From Bacillota bacterium (lineage in GTDB: Bacteria; Bacillota; Clostridia; Acetivibrionales; DSM-1351): a stretch of DNA of 64,000 bases. This document shows, one piece after another, positions 8,372 through 16,335 of this stretch; within the stretch, counting starts at the first letter, position 1; every line of letters starts with the position of its first letter. A program made the translations under genes and the position numbers. The stretch is from the NCBI GenBank assembly GCA_023415305.1, contig JAEZKZ010000117.1:1-64000 (forward strand), in the 5' to 3' direction. The notes beneath the pieces are model-generated. The model did not search any database. It saw only the letters and a list, made by a program, of their open reading frames with translations, and had not been told where the DNA came from.

Positions 8372-8684
8372 TTCTCTGCTCCTCCGATTTCTCAATATGA
8401 AGCAAAGACCACAAGTAGTAAGATGAGTAAATTTTATACTTTTCCGAACAATAGAAAACTGCTGAAGGAGTAATACCTGCAGCAGCCTTTAATAACAAGT
8501 TATTATTCAAACCTGAAGTAATAAGATACCTAAATTGATCTATATGATACAGAGTACGAATTGTACACGTTCCGGTAAATTTCGAAGGGTTAAGTTATCT
8601 TATGAAATCAGGTGCATGCAGAGCATCACCGATATTACTTTTTGCGGTCTTTACAAGTGAATTGTTTATCTGCATCGTTTTCAT
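8358..8684 (-). pseudogene. 108-codon ORF interrupted by one in-frame TAA
   Basis: On the minus strand an ATG at 8684 preceded by AGGAGGAG opens a frame (MKTMQINNSLVKTAKSN...). It hits TAA at 8597-8595 after 29 codons, then stays open for 78 more codons and stops at 8360-8358, overlapping the first codons of the helix-turn-helix gene. The strong ribosome binding site, the long open stretch in AT-rich DNA and the 14-bp overlap with the next gene suggest a real gene with a nonsense mutation. I do not recognise the protein. A genuine 29-residue peptide followed by unrelated sequence is the alternative. Confidence 0.35.
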
Positions 8685-8858
8685 AAGATCTCCTCCTGAT
8701 TCTTTATTTTATATCTCTATAAATTACCATTTATATTTTTATTGCTATTACCTTCAAAATACCACAAAAAACCTAATGCTTCAATATCACAAACAATTAT
8801 AATCATTCTTGATCGTATTTGATGATAATTCTGTATAGACCACTTGGGTATAAAAAAA

Positions 8859-8896
8859 CTGTTGTACATAGAATAAAACTATTCCTTGTACAACAG
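8859..8896 (-). terminator. Terminator of tRNA-Lys
   Basis: A 10-bp perfect stem (CTGTTGTACA / TGTACAACAG) with further inner pairing is followed on the minus strand by seven T residues, 7 nt after the tRNA-Lys CCA end. Confidence 0.85.
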
Positions 8897-8902
8897 TCTC
8901 TT

Positions 8903-8978
8903 TGGTGACCCATCGCAGATTCGAACTGCGGACACCTTGATTAAAAGTCAAGTGCTCTGCCAACTGAGCTAATGGGTC
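8903..8978 (-). tRNA. tRNA-Lys (TTT)
   Basis: This 76-nt cloverleaf begins GACCCATTAGCTCAG, with anticodon TTT in ACTTTTAAT, T-loop AGTTCGAATCT and an encoded CCA. It stands alone, with its own promoter and terminator. Confidence 0.97.
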
Positions 8979-9010
8979 ATTTGTTTTGTTTTTCCGGACC
9001 ACAGGTATAA

Positions 9011-9039
9011 ATAATACTTAATAAATAACAGTTTGTCAA
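9011..9039 (-). promoter_or_regulatory. tRNA-Lys promoter
   Basis: On the minus strand TTGACA (9039-9034), a 17-nt spacer and TATTAT (9016-9011) lie about 30 nt upstream of tRNA-Lys. Confidence 0.85.
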
Positions 9040-9236
9040 CATATTTTATAAAAAATACTGGATTATTTTTCTCGTCACGAGTCTTGTACTAAAAAGCAGA
9101 CAAAAGAAGATGGTATTTTAGTAACTATTTCTGAGTACAACAAAAACTGCCACAAATACAGCCTTTCAGTTTCTTCATAGCAGCTTAGTTATAAAATAAA
9201 TTAATGTGTTTTGCTTAATACTGAATTCCGATATAT

Positions 9237-10508
9237 TTATCTTACGATAACATGCTCTCGGTCTTTTCCTACCCCTATAAGTCCAATCTTCACTCCAACC
9301 AGTTCTTCAATCCTGTTTAAATATTTCCGAGCGTTTTCAGGCAACTTATCAAAGCTTTTTATGTTGGTAATATCCTCATTCCACGGCTCAAAGACTTCGT
9401 ATATGGGCTCACATTTTGCAAGTTCATTCAGGCTTGCAGGGAAGTATCTGATTGTTTGTCCGTTATACTTATACCCGGTACAAAGTTTTATCTCTTTTAA
9501 TTTGCCTATTGTGTCTACATGGTTGATTGCCAGAGCTGTCAACCCATTTATTTTAGCAGCATATTTTATCATAACAGTATCAAGCCAGCCGCATCTTCTT
9601 GGACGTCCTGTTGTTGTACCATATTCCCATCCAAGTTCTCTAATAGTATCACCTATCTCATTACTTTGCTCTGTTGGGAACGGACCTGCTCCAACTCTTG
9701 AGGTATATGCCTTGAGAACTCCATAAACTTCGTTAATGTATATCGGCCCTAAACCAGAACCAGTACATACACCTCCTGAAATAGGATTGGATGAAGTAAC
9801 AAACGGGTAGGTCCCAAAATCAATATCAAGGAAATTAGCCTGAGCACCCTCAAACAAAATATTCTTACCCTCATCTATAGCTTCAGCAAGAAGACTAGTG
9901 GTGTCTGTAATATAGTTCTTAAGCTTCTCAGCATATCCCAGATACTCTTCAATTATAGCTTCGGCCTCATAAGGTTTTCCACCATAGACTTTTTCTATTA
10001 TAAGGTTTTTGAGTTCAAGGTTGGCCTTAACTTTCTTAATAAATTCATCCTTGTCAATCAAATCACACATTCTAATACCGGAACGCTCAATTTTATCTGC
10101 ATAGCAGGGACCAATACCTCTTTTGGTGGTACCGATGCTGTTATTTCCCCTGAAGTTTTCTTGAAGTTCATCGAGTCCTATATGGTAAGGCATGATTAAA
10201 TGAGCTCTGTCACTAATTAAAAGATGGTCTGTCGTAATTCCTCTTTCATTTAAGCCTTTCATTTCCTTCAGCAATACAGCCGGGTCCACTACTACACCAT
10301 TACCGATTATACAGGTCTTATCTGTATGAAGTATCCCCGAAGGTATCAGATGTAATGCGTATTTGGCTCCATTGGCAACAATGGTATGGCCGGCATTATT
10401 TCCGCCTGAAAATCTTACAATTATGTCTGACTGTTCTGCCAGCATATCAATGTATTTTCCCTTACCTTCATCACCCCATTGAGTTCCTACTACTACTCTT
10501 ACTGCCAT
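9237..10508 (-). CDS. purA: Adenylosuccinate synthase
   Basis: This 423-residue enzyme condenses IMP with aspartate using GTP, the first committed step from IMP to AMP. The N-terminal P-loop-like motif GTQWGDEGKGK (8-18) with the catalytic Asp, the GNNAGHT motif with the catalytic His, the RGIGPCYADK segment and the GRPRRCGWLD motif are all present, and length is normal. The ATG is preceded by AGGAGGAG. It appears monocistronic: tRNA-Lys lies downstream, and a 360-bp gap with a terminator for the next gene lies upstream. Confidence 0.98.
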   Translation of the reverse strand: MAVRVVVGTQWGDEGKGKYIDMLAEQSDIIVRFSGGNNAGHTIVANGAKYALHLIPSGILHTDKTCIIGNGVVVDPAVLLKEMKGLNERGITTDHLLISDRAHLIMPYHIGLDELQENFRGNNSIGTTKRGIGPCYADKIERSGIRMCDLIDKDEFIKKVKANLELKNLIIEKVYGGKPYEAEAIIEEYLGYAEKLKNYITDTTSLLAEAIDEGKNILFEGAQANFLDIDFGTYPFVTSSNPISGGVCTGSGLGPIYINEVYGVLKAYTSRVGAGPFPTEQSNEIGDTIRELGWEYGTTTGRPRRCGWLDTVMIKYAAKINGLTALAINHVDTIGKLKEIKLCTGYKYNGQTIRYFPASLNELAKCEPIYEVFEPWNEDITNIKSFDKLPENARKYLNRIEELVGVKIGLIGVGKDREHVIVR

Positions 10509-10721
10509 AGCTGCTCCTCCTGTCTACTAAGTACAAGCATATTTCTATTTAAATATTGATGTTCACATAAATTCCAAAGTGCTACCATTGATTGGTAATT
10601 TACTAAATCAACCTATTAAATTATAACTTAGTACCAAGTATTATTCAACAAAAACAAAAATTCTTAGCCAATCATAACCGCAAGTGTAAGATAAAGCTTT
10701 TATCTTCTGGTTAAACAACAA

Positions 10722-10759
10722 AAAGCTTGAAGCAGGATTAATTCCCCGTCTCAAGCTTT
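10722..10759 (-). terminator. Terminator after the DUF1858 gene
   Basis: A 9-bp stem (AAAGCTTGA / TCAAGCTTT) is followed on the minus strand by TTGTTGTTT, about 110 bp downstream of the DUF1858 stop. The rest of the 10509-10871 gap shows no gene. Confidence 0.6.
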
Positions 10760-10871
10760 CATCCAAATAACTTATTTGAATTCATCATCCAAATATTTGT
10801 CCCCGAATACATTGATATGTACAGATTAATTTATCTTAAAATAATTAAACAATTATTATATAATAAACATA

Positions 10872-11075
10872 CTATTTACTTTCAAGGTATTTGTTGAGCT
10901 CATCAATAAGCTTGTCAGCGTCAATGCCATGAATTGAACAGGCATCCTCTATGCTTTCGCCTGATGATGAAGGACATCCCAGGCAATGCATCCCGGCATT
11001 AAGTAATATTGGTACTGTACCTCTATCAATATTTAATACATCAGCTATAATCATATCTTTTGTTACTTTTGCCAT
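10872..11075 (-). CDS. DUF1858 redox-disulfide domain protein
   Basis: This 67-residue single-domain protein has the DUF1858 layout. A VTKDMIIADVL start is followed by the VPILLNAGMHCLGCPSS core with a CxxC pair (CLGC), then a GESIEDACSIHGID helix. This family is also described as a hybrid-cluster-protein-associated disulfide domain; no catalytic activity is established. The ribosome binding site GGAGG precedes the ATG. It lies 100 bp after fumB and may be read through from the fumarase genes, but its partner is not evident here. Confidence 0.88.
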   Translation of the reverse strand: MAKVTKDMIIADVLNIDRGTVPILLNAGMHCLGCPSSSGESIEDACSIHGIDADKLIDELNKYLESK

Positions 11076-11175
11076 TATAGTAAACCTCCTTGATTATTAA
11101 GAAACTCAAATATATTTACACATGAATATTATACACTAATGAAATCAAAAAATATACAAACATTACTTAAAAAGA

Positions 11176-11736
11176 CTAAATATTATTGATTTTTCTATAC
11201 TCAGCTTTACCGGTCTCATACAAGTTGTTGCCGTAGCAATCTATAATTACAGTAAGCGGAAGTTCACACACCTCCAGTTTTCTGACAGCCTCTGCCCCCA
11301 GTTCTGGAAAAGCAATGATTTCCTGACTTTTTATACACTCCGCCATCAGAGCCCCTGCACCTCCTATGGCTCCAAAATAGACAGCCCCGAATTCTTTCAT
11401 AGCATTTATTACATTTTGTCCTCTGAGTCCCTTTCCTATCATCCCAGTTTCACCCAATTCAATCAGGGTTGGAGCATAGGCATCCATTCTGTAGCTGGTG
11501 GTTGGTCCGGCTGAACCAATTATTTCTCCTTCTCTTGAAGGACAAGGCCCCACATAGTATATCGTTGAATTTTGAATATCAAAAGGTAACGGTTTATTCT
11601 CTTTTAATAATTCAAGCATTTTCTTATGTGCAGCATCTCTTGCAGTATATATTATTCCGCTAAGAGAAATAGTATCACCTGCTTTAAAGATCTTAACTGC
11701 CTCCCTGTTAAAAGGCGCATTTACATTGTGATGCAT
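11176..11736 (-). CDS. fumB: Fumarate hydratase class I, beta subunit
   Basis: This 186-residue protein matches the C-terminal (beta) part of Fe-S fumarases and L-tartrate dehydratases, split as a separate subunit as is usual in anaerobes. Visible are the GPCPSREGE motif, the GPTTSYRMD active-site segment, and GKGLRGQNV before a short linker to YFGAIGGAGAL. It acts with the alpha subunit encoded 124 bp upstream to interconvert fumarate and malate. Tartrate dehydratase is the alternative; genome context here does not distinguish them, but fumarase is the commoner assignment. Confidence 0.9.
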   Translation of the reverse strand: MHHNVNAPFNREAVKIFKAGDTISLSGIIYTARDAAHKKMLELLKENKPLPFDIQNSTIYYVGPCPSREGEIIGSAGPTTSYRMDAYAPTLIELGETGMIGKGLRGQNVINAMKEFGAVYFGAIGGAGALMAECIKSQEIIAFPELGAEAVRKLEVCELPLTVIIDCYGNNLYETGKAEYRKINNI

Positions 11737-11860
11737 TTTTTATCCCCCTGTACCTTTCGGTCACTTATTTGCAGTTTATTCTACTTAAATACTATTTATA
11801 GAGCTGTTGTGTTTATCAAAACACTGTCTGACAGTCCTGATTAAAATTATTAAAAAATTT

Positions 11861-12703
11861 TTACAATAAAGCTTCGGCATGCCGTGTTACATGACAGCTA
11901 ATATTTACTGCTACAGGCAGGCCTGCTATATGTGTCGGATAGGTTTCAACATTAACTGCAAGAGCAGTATTTGTACCGCCCAGTCCCGCAGGTCCTATTC
12001 CAAGTTGATTTATCTTTTCCAGCATCTCTATTTCAAGATTTTTTACATACTCAATACCGCTTCTTCTGTCAATAGGTCTAAGTAGCGCTCTTTTGGCCAG
12101 AAGCGATGCTTTTTCCATTGTTCCACCTATACCGACACCTACAACTATGGGAGGGCACGGATTAGGGCCAGCCTTGTCAACAGTCTCCAAAATGAAAGCT
12201 TTAACCCCCTCTATACCATCGGAGGGTTTCAACATTTTCAGAGCACTCATATTTTCACTTCCAAACCCCTTCGGAGCAAGTTCAATTTTGAAAATGTCTC
12301 CAGGCACTATATCGTAATGAATAACAGCCGGAGTATTATCACCAGTGTTTACTCTCTCAATAGGGTCGCCCACTACGGATTTCCTCAAGTAACCATCCCT
12401 ATATCCTCTTCTGACGCCTTCATCTATGGCTTCTGCTAAGGAGCCACCCGTAATATGAACCTCTTGGCCTAATGTAACAAAAACTACTGCCATTCCAGTA
12501 TCCTGGCAAATGGCAACCTGTTTTTCTGCAGCCAGGTCAGCATTCAATAATAACCTTTTCAGTATCTCATTTCCTATTGGAGATTCTTCTGTAGACAGCC
12601 CACTCTCCATTGCGTTTCTGATATCCTTGTTCAGAAAATAGTTGGCTTGTATGCATAAATTCTTAACAACCTCGATTATTTTATCAACATCAATATTCCT
12701 CAT
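11861..12703 (-). CDS. fumA: Fumarate hydratase class I, alpha subunit
   Basis: This 280-residue alpha subunit carries the oxygen-sensitive 4Fe-4S cluster. Expected cysteines are in AICQDTGM, in the PNPCPP motif and near the C-terminus (NISCH). Other landmarks are NTGDNTPAVIHYD, LAPKGFGSENMS and VGVGIGGTMEKA. The start is the inner ATG at 12703, with GGAGG 6 nt upstream; the longer frame to 12739 has no site. The gap of 124 bp to the beta subunit gene holds no terminator that I can see, so the two are probably one operon. Confidence 0.92.
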   Translation of the reverse strand: MRNIDVDKIIEVVKNLCIQANYFLNKDIRNAMESGLSTEESPIGNEILKRLLLNADLAAEKQVAICQDTGMAVVFVTLGQEVHITGGSLAEAIDEGVRRGYRDGYLRKSVVGDPIERVNTGDNTPAVIHYDIVPGDIFKIELAPKGFGSENMSALKMLKPSDGIEGVKAFILETVDKAGPNPCPPIVVGVGIGGTMEKASLLAKRALLRPIDRRSGIEYVKNLEIEMLEKINQLGIGPAGLGGTNTALAVNVETYPTHIAGLPVAVNISCHVTRHAEALL

Positions 12704-12917
12704 TAATGGCCTCCACACAATGTAAATATTAAAATTCACATAAGGTAAGAATTTTTAGTCAGTGAATTTCTATAAATCTCTGCGTTATAATTATACATAT
12801 ACTCACTCTAACAAAACAACCATAAATATTCATAAAATTGTTAAAGGTTTAGCCTGATAATCAAAGACAATTAAATAATATTTTAGTATAATTATATATA
12901 CGAGGGGAGGTTATTTA

Positions 12918-13301
12918 TTGAATCCATCTGTAAGTAATATTTTAGTATGCGTCACTCAGCAGAAGACCTGTGAAAGACTGATAAAAAAAGCTCTGGAATT
13001 TTCCAAAGAGGGAGATTCGATATTTATAATTCACGTAGCTAAAAACAGCTGGAGTTTCCTGGATAATGACAAGGAAGGTGAAGCACTCGAATATCTTTTT
13101 GGTATAGCAAAATCCGTTGGCGCCAATCTTACTGTTCTCAGATCCGATCAAATTGTTGATACCATTGTCGAGTATGCCCGTGAAAATAAAATTGACTTAT
13201 TGGTGATGGGTGATTCCAAAGGAGACCATAGTGAAAACTATTTTTATAAATCATTAAAATCAACTTTAGACGGCATAGAAATACATGTTGTACCTAATTA
13301 G
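12918..13301 (+). CDS. Universal stress protein (UspA)-type
   Basis: This 127-residue alpha/beta protein has the Usp fold pattern: strand NILVCVTQQ, helix, strand SIFIIHVAK, and then a DLLVMGDSKGD segment near the C-terminus resembling the nucleotide-binding GxxG region. The second part resembles the Usp domain of KdpD sensor kinases. It starts at TTG, with GGGGAGG 7 nt upstream. The gene is monocistronic, divergent from the fumarase genes and 125 bp ahead of hup. The ligand and role are unknown. Confidence 0.75.
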   Translation: MNPSVSNILVCVTQQKTCERLIKKALEFSKEGDSIFIIHVAKNSWSFLDNDKEGEALEYLFGIAKSVGANLTVLRSDQIVDTIVEYARENKIDLLVMGDSKGDHSENYFYKSLKSTLDGIEIHVVPN

Positions 13302-13365
13302 AACGTAATTTGTTAAAATATTTCCTATTTTGCTGGTACAAATTAACTATTTTGCCTTGAAAGGC

Positions 13366-13394
13366 TTGACTTTAGCCAACTTTCATTATAAAAT
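13366..13394 (+). promoter_or_regulatory. hup promoter
   Basis: TTGACT (13366-13371), a 17-nt spacer and TAAAAT (13389-13394) lie 33 bp ahead of the HU start codon. Confidence 0.75.
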
Positions 13395-13426
13395 ATTGTC
13401 GAATTCCATTTTTAGGAGGTTGTATA

Positions 13427-13702
13427 ATGAACAAATCAGATTTAATCAACTCAATTGCCTCAAAGTCAGGCTTAAACAAGAAGAACAGTGAAGCCGCTTT
13501 GAATGCATTTATTTCTTCAGTTGAGGACACTCTCAAGGCTGGCGACAAAGTTACTTTGGTTGGTTTCGGAACCTTCGAAGTAAGAGAAAGAGCTGCTAGA
13601 AAGGGTAGAAACCCACAGACTAAGAAAGAAATAACTATCCCTGCTTCAAAGGCTCCAGTATTCAAGGCTGGTAAGGTTTTGAAGGATAATGTTAACGCTT
13701 AA
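13427..13702 (+). CDS. hup: DNA-binding protein HU
   Basis: This 91-residue histone-like protein compacts and bends DNA. It has the full HU pattern: MNKSDLINSIA helix start, LVGFGTFEVRERAARKGRNP beta arm with the intercalating-proline region, and the KAPVFKAGKVLKD C-terminus. AGGAGG precedes the ATG, and a sigma-A promoter and terminator flank it closely, so it is a single-gene unit that is likely highly expressed. Codon use is biased toward AAG and GGT/GGC compared with neighbours, as expected for an abundant protein. Confidence 0.98.
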   Translation: MNKSDLINSIASKSGLNKKNSEAALNAFISSVEDTLKAGDKVTLVGFGTFEVRERAARKGRNPQTKKEITIPASKAPVFKAGKVLKDNVNA

Positions 13703-13735
13703 TATGCCAATGCACCCTTATGGGTACACTACATA

Positions 13736-13765
13736 AAAGCCCTGAATTACTTCAGGGCTTTTTGT
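13736..13765 (+). terminator. hup terminator
   Basis: An 11-bp stem (AAAGCCCTGAA / TTCAGGGCTTT) with TTAC loop is followed by a T-rich tail, 34 bp after the HU stop. Confidence 0.9.
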
Positions 13766-13817
13766 ATTTGTGTTACTTTTTAATTTTTCCGGTACAAATA
13801 CTGCTCTTGCATTGTGG

Positions 13818-14567
13818 TTAATTATTTGCTCTTATTTTCTCTATAATCTGACAAATCACCTGAGAATTGGTTGGCTTTTTCTGTGTCGTATCCTCGGATA
13901 TAACATTCTCAATACAGTTTCTTATAGCCCTTTCCACCTTTTGAATTGTAACATTATTTTTAGCTGCTATTTCACGATAAATACCCTTAGGGAGAGAGCC
14001 GTTCTGACAATATATATCAAAAGCCTGGGTTACTATATCCCTTATATAGCAATAACCTGTCATGTGTGCCTTAAGGCCAAATTCTCTCATGTATTTTGTA
14101 GCAAGCACTTTTAGTTCATCATCATACCGATTTTTCTGCCTATTGGGAATTCTTTCATTGTAATCTTTCATGGAATACTGTTTAACACTACTGTCTGTGT
14201 AAATCTGTTTGATTCTTAACGCCAGAACACTTTCGTCAAAAGGCTTTATTATGTAATAGTTTGCACCCAGGTTCATTGCTCTTGATACATAGTTTTCAGT
14301 GCTTACAGCTGAATAAACAATAAAGACGGGCAACCCATTTTCCCTATATGCTTTAGAGTATTCCAGAACACCAATTCCGTCCAGTTTCGGCATTATTATA
14401 TCCAACAGCACTACATCCGGCCTTTCCTTCTGAATCCGTTCAATGGCTTCAACACCATCCTTGGCAATATCAAGCATTTCAAAATCCTGGCCATCACTGA
14501 GCTTATCATACAATGCCTTTGCAGTTAATAAATTATCATCTACTATCAAAATCTTTATTTTACTCAT
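13818..14567 (-). CDS. Spo0A-like response regulator (paralogue)
   Basis: This 249-residue protein has a complete receiver domain (acidic DD at 10-11, phosphoacceptor in VVLLDIIMP, PF-lysine in IIKPFDE). Its C-terminal domain resembles that of Spo0A, the sporulation master regulator: HMTGYCYIRDIVTQAF, then the recognition-helix-like VERAIRNCIENV, and the closing KPTNSQVICQIIEKI. Spo0A proper normally sits after spoIVB and has VERAIRHAIE, so this copy, downstream of the shikimate genes, is likely a paralogue. The phosphorylation site is kept. Conserved VERAIR implies binding to an 0A-box-like site. Its role could be sporulation, solventogenesis or stress; nothing nearby decides. Confidence 0.8.
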   Translation of the reverse strand: MSKIKILIVDDNLLTAKALYDKLSDGQDFEMLDIAKDGVEAIERIQKERPDVVLLDIIMPKLDGIGVLEYSKAYRENGLPVFIVYSAVSTENYVSRAMNLGANYYIIKPFDESVLALRIKQIYTDSSVKQYSMKDYNERIPNRQKNRYDDELKVLATKYMREFGLKAHMTGYCYIRDIVTQAFDIYCQNGSLPKGIYREIAAKNNVTIQKVERAIRNCIENVISEDTTQKKPTNSQVICQIIEKIRANN

Positions 14568-14619
14568 TTTTCTATTTAACCCTTTTCATAATTAATGGAT
14601 GAAAATTTTCGGCTATACT

Positions 14620-15123
14620 TCAATTTAATATCTCGATTATCTTCCGGCATATTATCTGTGGCTCAGTATCATCACAGTCGATAACCATATTAGCATATTT
14701 GTTGTACAAAGGTGTCCTTTCGTCATATAATTCTTTAAGTGACCCGCCTGTCCTGACCAGTTTCCTAGAAGGATCCATTCTCTCCTCTATTATCTGAAAA
14801 CTCGTGTTTAAAAATACTATGATTCCAATGTGTGTCAGATGTTTCATGGCAGTATCGCTGTGAATGAGACCACCTCCCGTGGAGATTACAGAGTGTTTTG
14901 GATTGATTTCCCGGACTACCTCATCCTGAATTTTAACAAAATACTCCCGACCTCTTTCCTCCACCAACTGTTTTGGAGTCTTTCCGGTCCTTTCAGTAAT
15001 AAGTGAGTCTGTGTCAATGAATTCATACCTAAGTACTTCACTTAGAAGCTTCCCAACTGTACTTTTTCCTGTACCAGGCATACCAATCAGAATAATGTTT
15101 CCTGTTTCACAATCGTATGTCAT
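14620..15123 (-). CDS. aroK: Shikimate kinase
   Basis: This 167-residue P-loop kinase phosphorylates shikimate at the 3-hydroxyl. Seen are the Walker A GMPGTGKST near the N-terminus, the shikimate-binding DTDSLI, the ISTGGG motif and the arginine-containing lid MDPSRKLVRTGG. Its start overlaps the aroC stop by 4 bp (ATGA). It is third in the aroA-aroC-aroK run and is followed 52 bp later by the Spo0A-like gene. Confidence 0.95.
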   Translation of the reverse strand: MTYDCETGNIILIGMPGTGKSTVGKLLSEVLRYEFIDTDSLITERTGKTPKQLVEERGREYFVKIQDEVVREINPKHSVISTGGGLIHSDTAMKHLTHIGIIVFLNTSFQIIEERMDPSRKLVRTGGSLKELYDERTPLYNKYANMVIDCDDTEPQIICRKIIEILN

Positions 15124-16298
15124 AGGCTATCCCACCTGGAATCCATATCTGTAATACTTTTTAAGCCAGTGGACATAATTATGCTGTCTACCAGCGCTAT
15201 TCTTACCATTGCCTCGCAGATGGAATACACTCTTGGCACAAGAGATGGGTCACTTCTGGATGCAAACTTGTGTGTCACAGGTTCCAGAGTTTGTACGTTA
15301 ACTGTAAGTTGATCCTGTAAAATTGTAGGTGTCGGTTTTACTGCTACACGTATACGGATTTCCTCTCCGTTTGATACACCTCCAAGCATCCCCCCCGCGC
15401 GGTTGGTTTTGAATCTTATTTTACCGGTTTCTTTATCATAATATGGTGTGTCATTCATTTCAGACCCTTTTTTGGAGGTAACACCAAAGCCTTCTCCGAT
15501 TTCTATACCTTTTACACCACCGATAGACATCAAGCCATGGGCTATGGTAGCACTGAGTTTGTCAAATACAGGTTCTCCCAGACCTGCAGGTACACCTTTT
15601 GCAATTATTTCTATTGCACCGCCGCAGGAATCACCTTCCCTGATTACCTCCAGAAGGTCATCTGTCATAGCTTTTGCTATTTCTGGGTCGGGGCAGTTGA
15701 TTTCGTTTGTCCTGTAGTTTTGTTTTGCCTGCTCGTAAGTAAAGGGGCCCGCCTTGATGCCATGTGACTCCACAGTGTATGCAATAACATCTATACCCAT
15801 GCGGTCCAATATCTGCTTTGCAACAGCCCCGCCTGCCACCCTTGCTGCTGTTTCGCGGGCCGAAGCTCTGCCGGCGCCCAGGTAATCAGCATGTTCACCA
15901 TACTTTTTAAAATATGTATATGCTGCCTGTCCAGGTCTCAGCAAGTCCTTGTTGCCTCTATGCTGCTCAATATGTCTGTCTCCGATATCACTGCTTGGAA
16001 TAAGCATTGCCACAGGGGCGCCGGTTGTAGTGTCATCCTGCATTACGCCAGAAAAAATATATACCTTGTCTGCTTCCGTTCTGGGCGTATGCAGCTTAGA
16101 CTGTCCCGGCCTTCTCTTATCCAGTTCCTCCTGAATAATCTGAGAAGTTATTTTAATTCCAGCAGGAACACCATCAACTATTACTACCAATCCGCCCCAT
16201 AGTTCAGGCGGAACATTGTCACTTTTTCTAAAAGCGCCAGAATAGGATTCTCCGCTCGTTGTTATACGAAATATTCGTCCAAATGAATTTCCAACCAT
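15120..16298 (-). CDS. aroC: Chorismate synthase
   Basis: This 392-residue FMN-dependent enzyme forms chorismate from EPSP. Family signatures are the N-terminal GNSFGRIFRITTSGES, the GRASARETAARVAGGA motif and the C-terminal RSDPSLVPR. The start chosen is the inner ATG at 16298 with GGAGG 4 nt upstream; a frame extending to 16406 would add 36 residues not found in the family and would overlap aroA. The aroA stop is at 16336, so the genes are 37 bp apart. Confidence 0.96.
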   Translation of the reverse strand: MVGNSFGRIFRITTSGESYSGAFRKSDNVPPELWGGLVVIVDGVPAGIKITSQIIQEELDKRRPGQSKLHTPRTEADKVYIFSGVMQDDTTTGAPVAMLIPSSDIGDRHIEQHRGNKDLLRPGQAAYTYFKKYGEHADYLGAGRASARETAARVAGGAVAKQILDRMGIDVIAYTVESHGIKAGPFTYEQAKQNYRTNEINCPDPEIAKAMTDDLLEVIREGDSCGGAIEIIAKGVPAGLGEPVFDKLSATIAHGLMSIGGVKGIEIGEGFGVTSKKGSEMNDTPYYDKETGKIRFKTNRAGGMLGGVSNGEEIRIRVAVKPTPTILQDQLTVNVQTLEPVTHKFASRSDPSLVPRVYSICEAMVRIALVDSIIMSTGLKSITDMDSRWDSL

Positions 16299-16335
16299 GC
16301 TGCCTCCAATATATATAAAATACTTAATAATAAAG

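Noticed and set aside
8787..9002. 71-codon minus-strand frame over tRNA-Lys
   Set aside because: PLAQLAEHLTFNQGVRSSNLRWVT is the well-known translation artefact of a tRNA gene.
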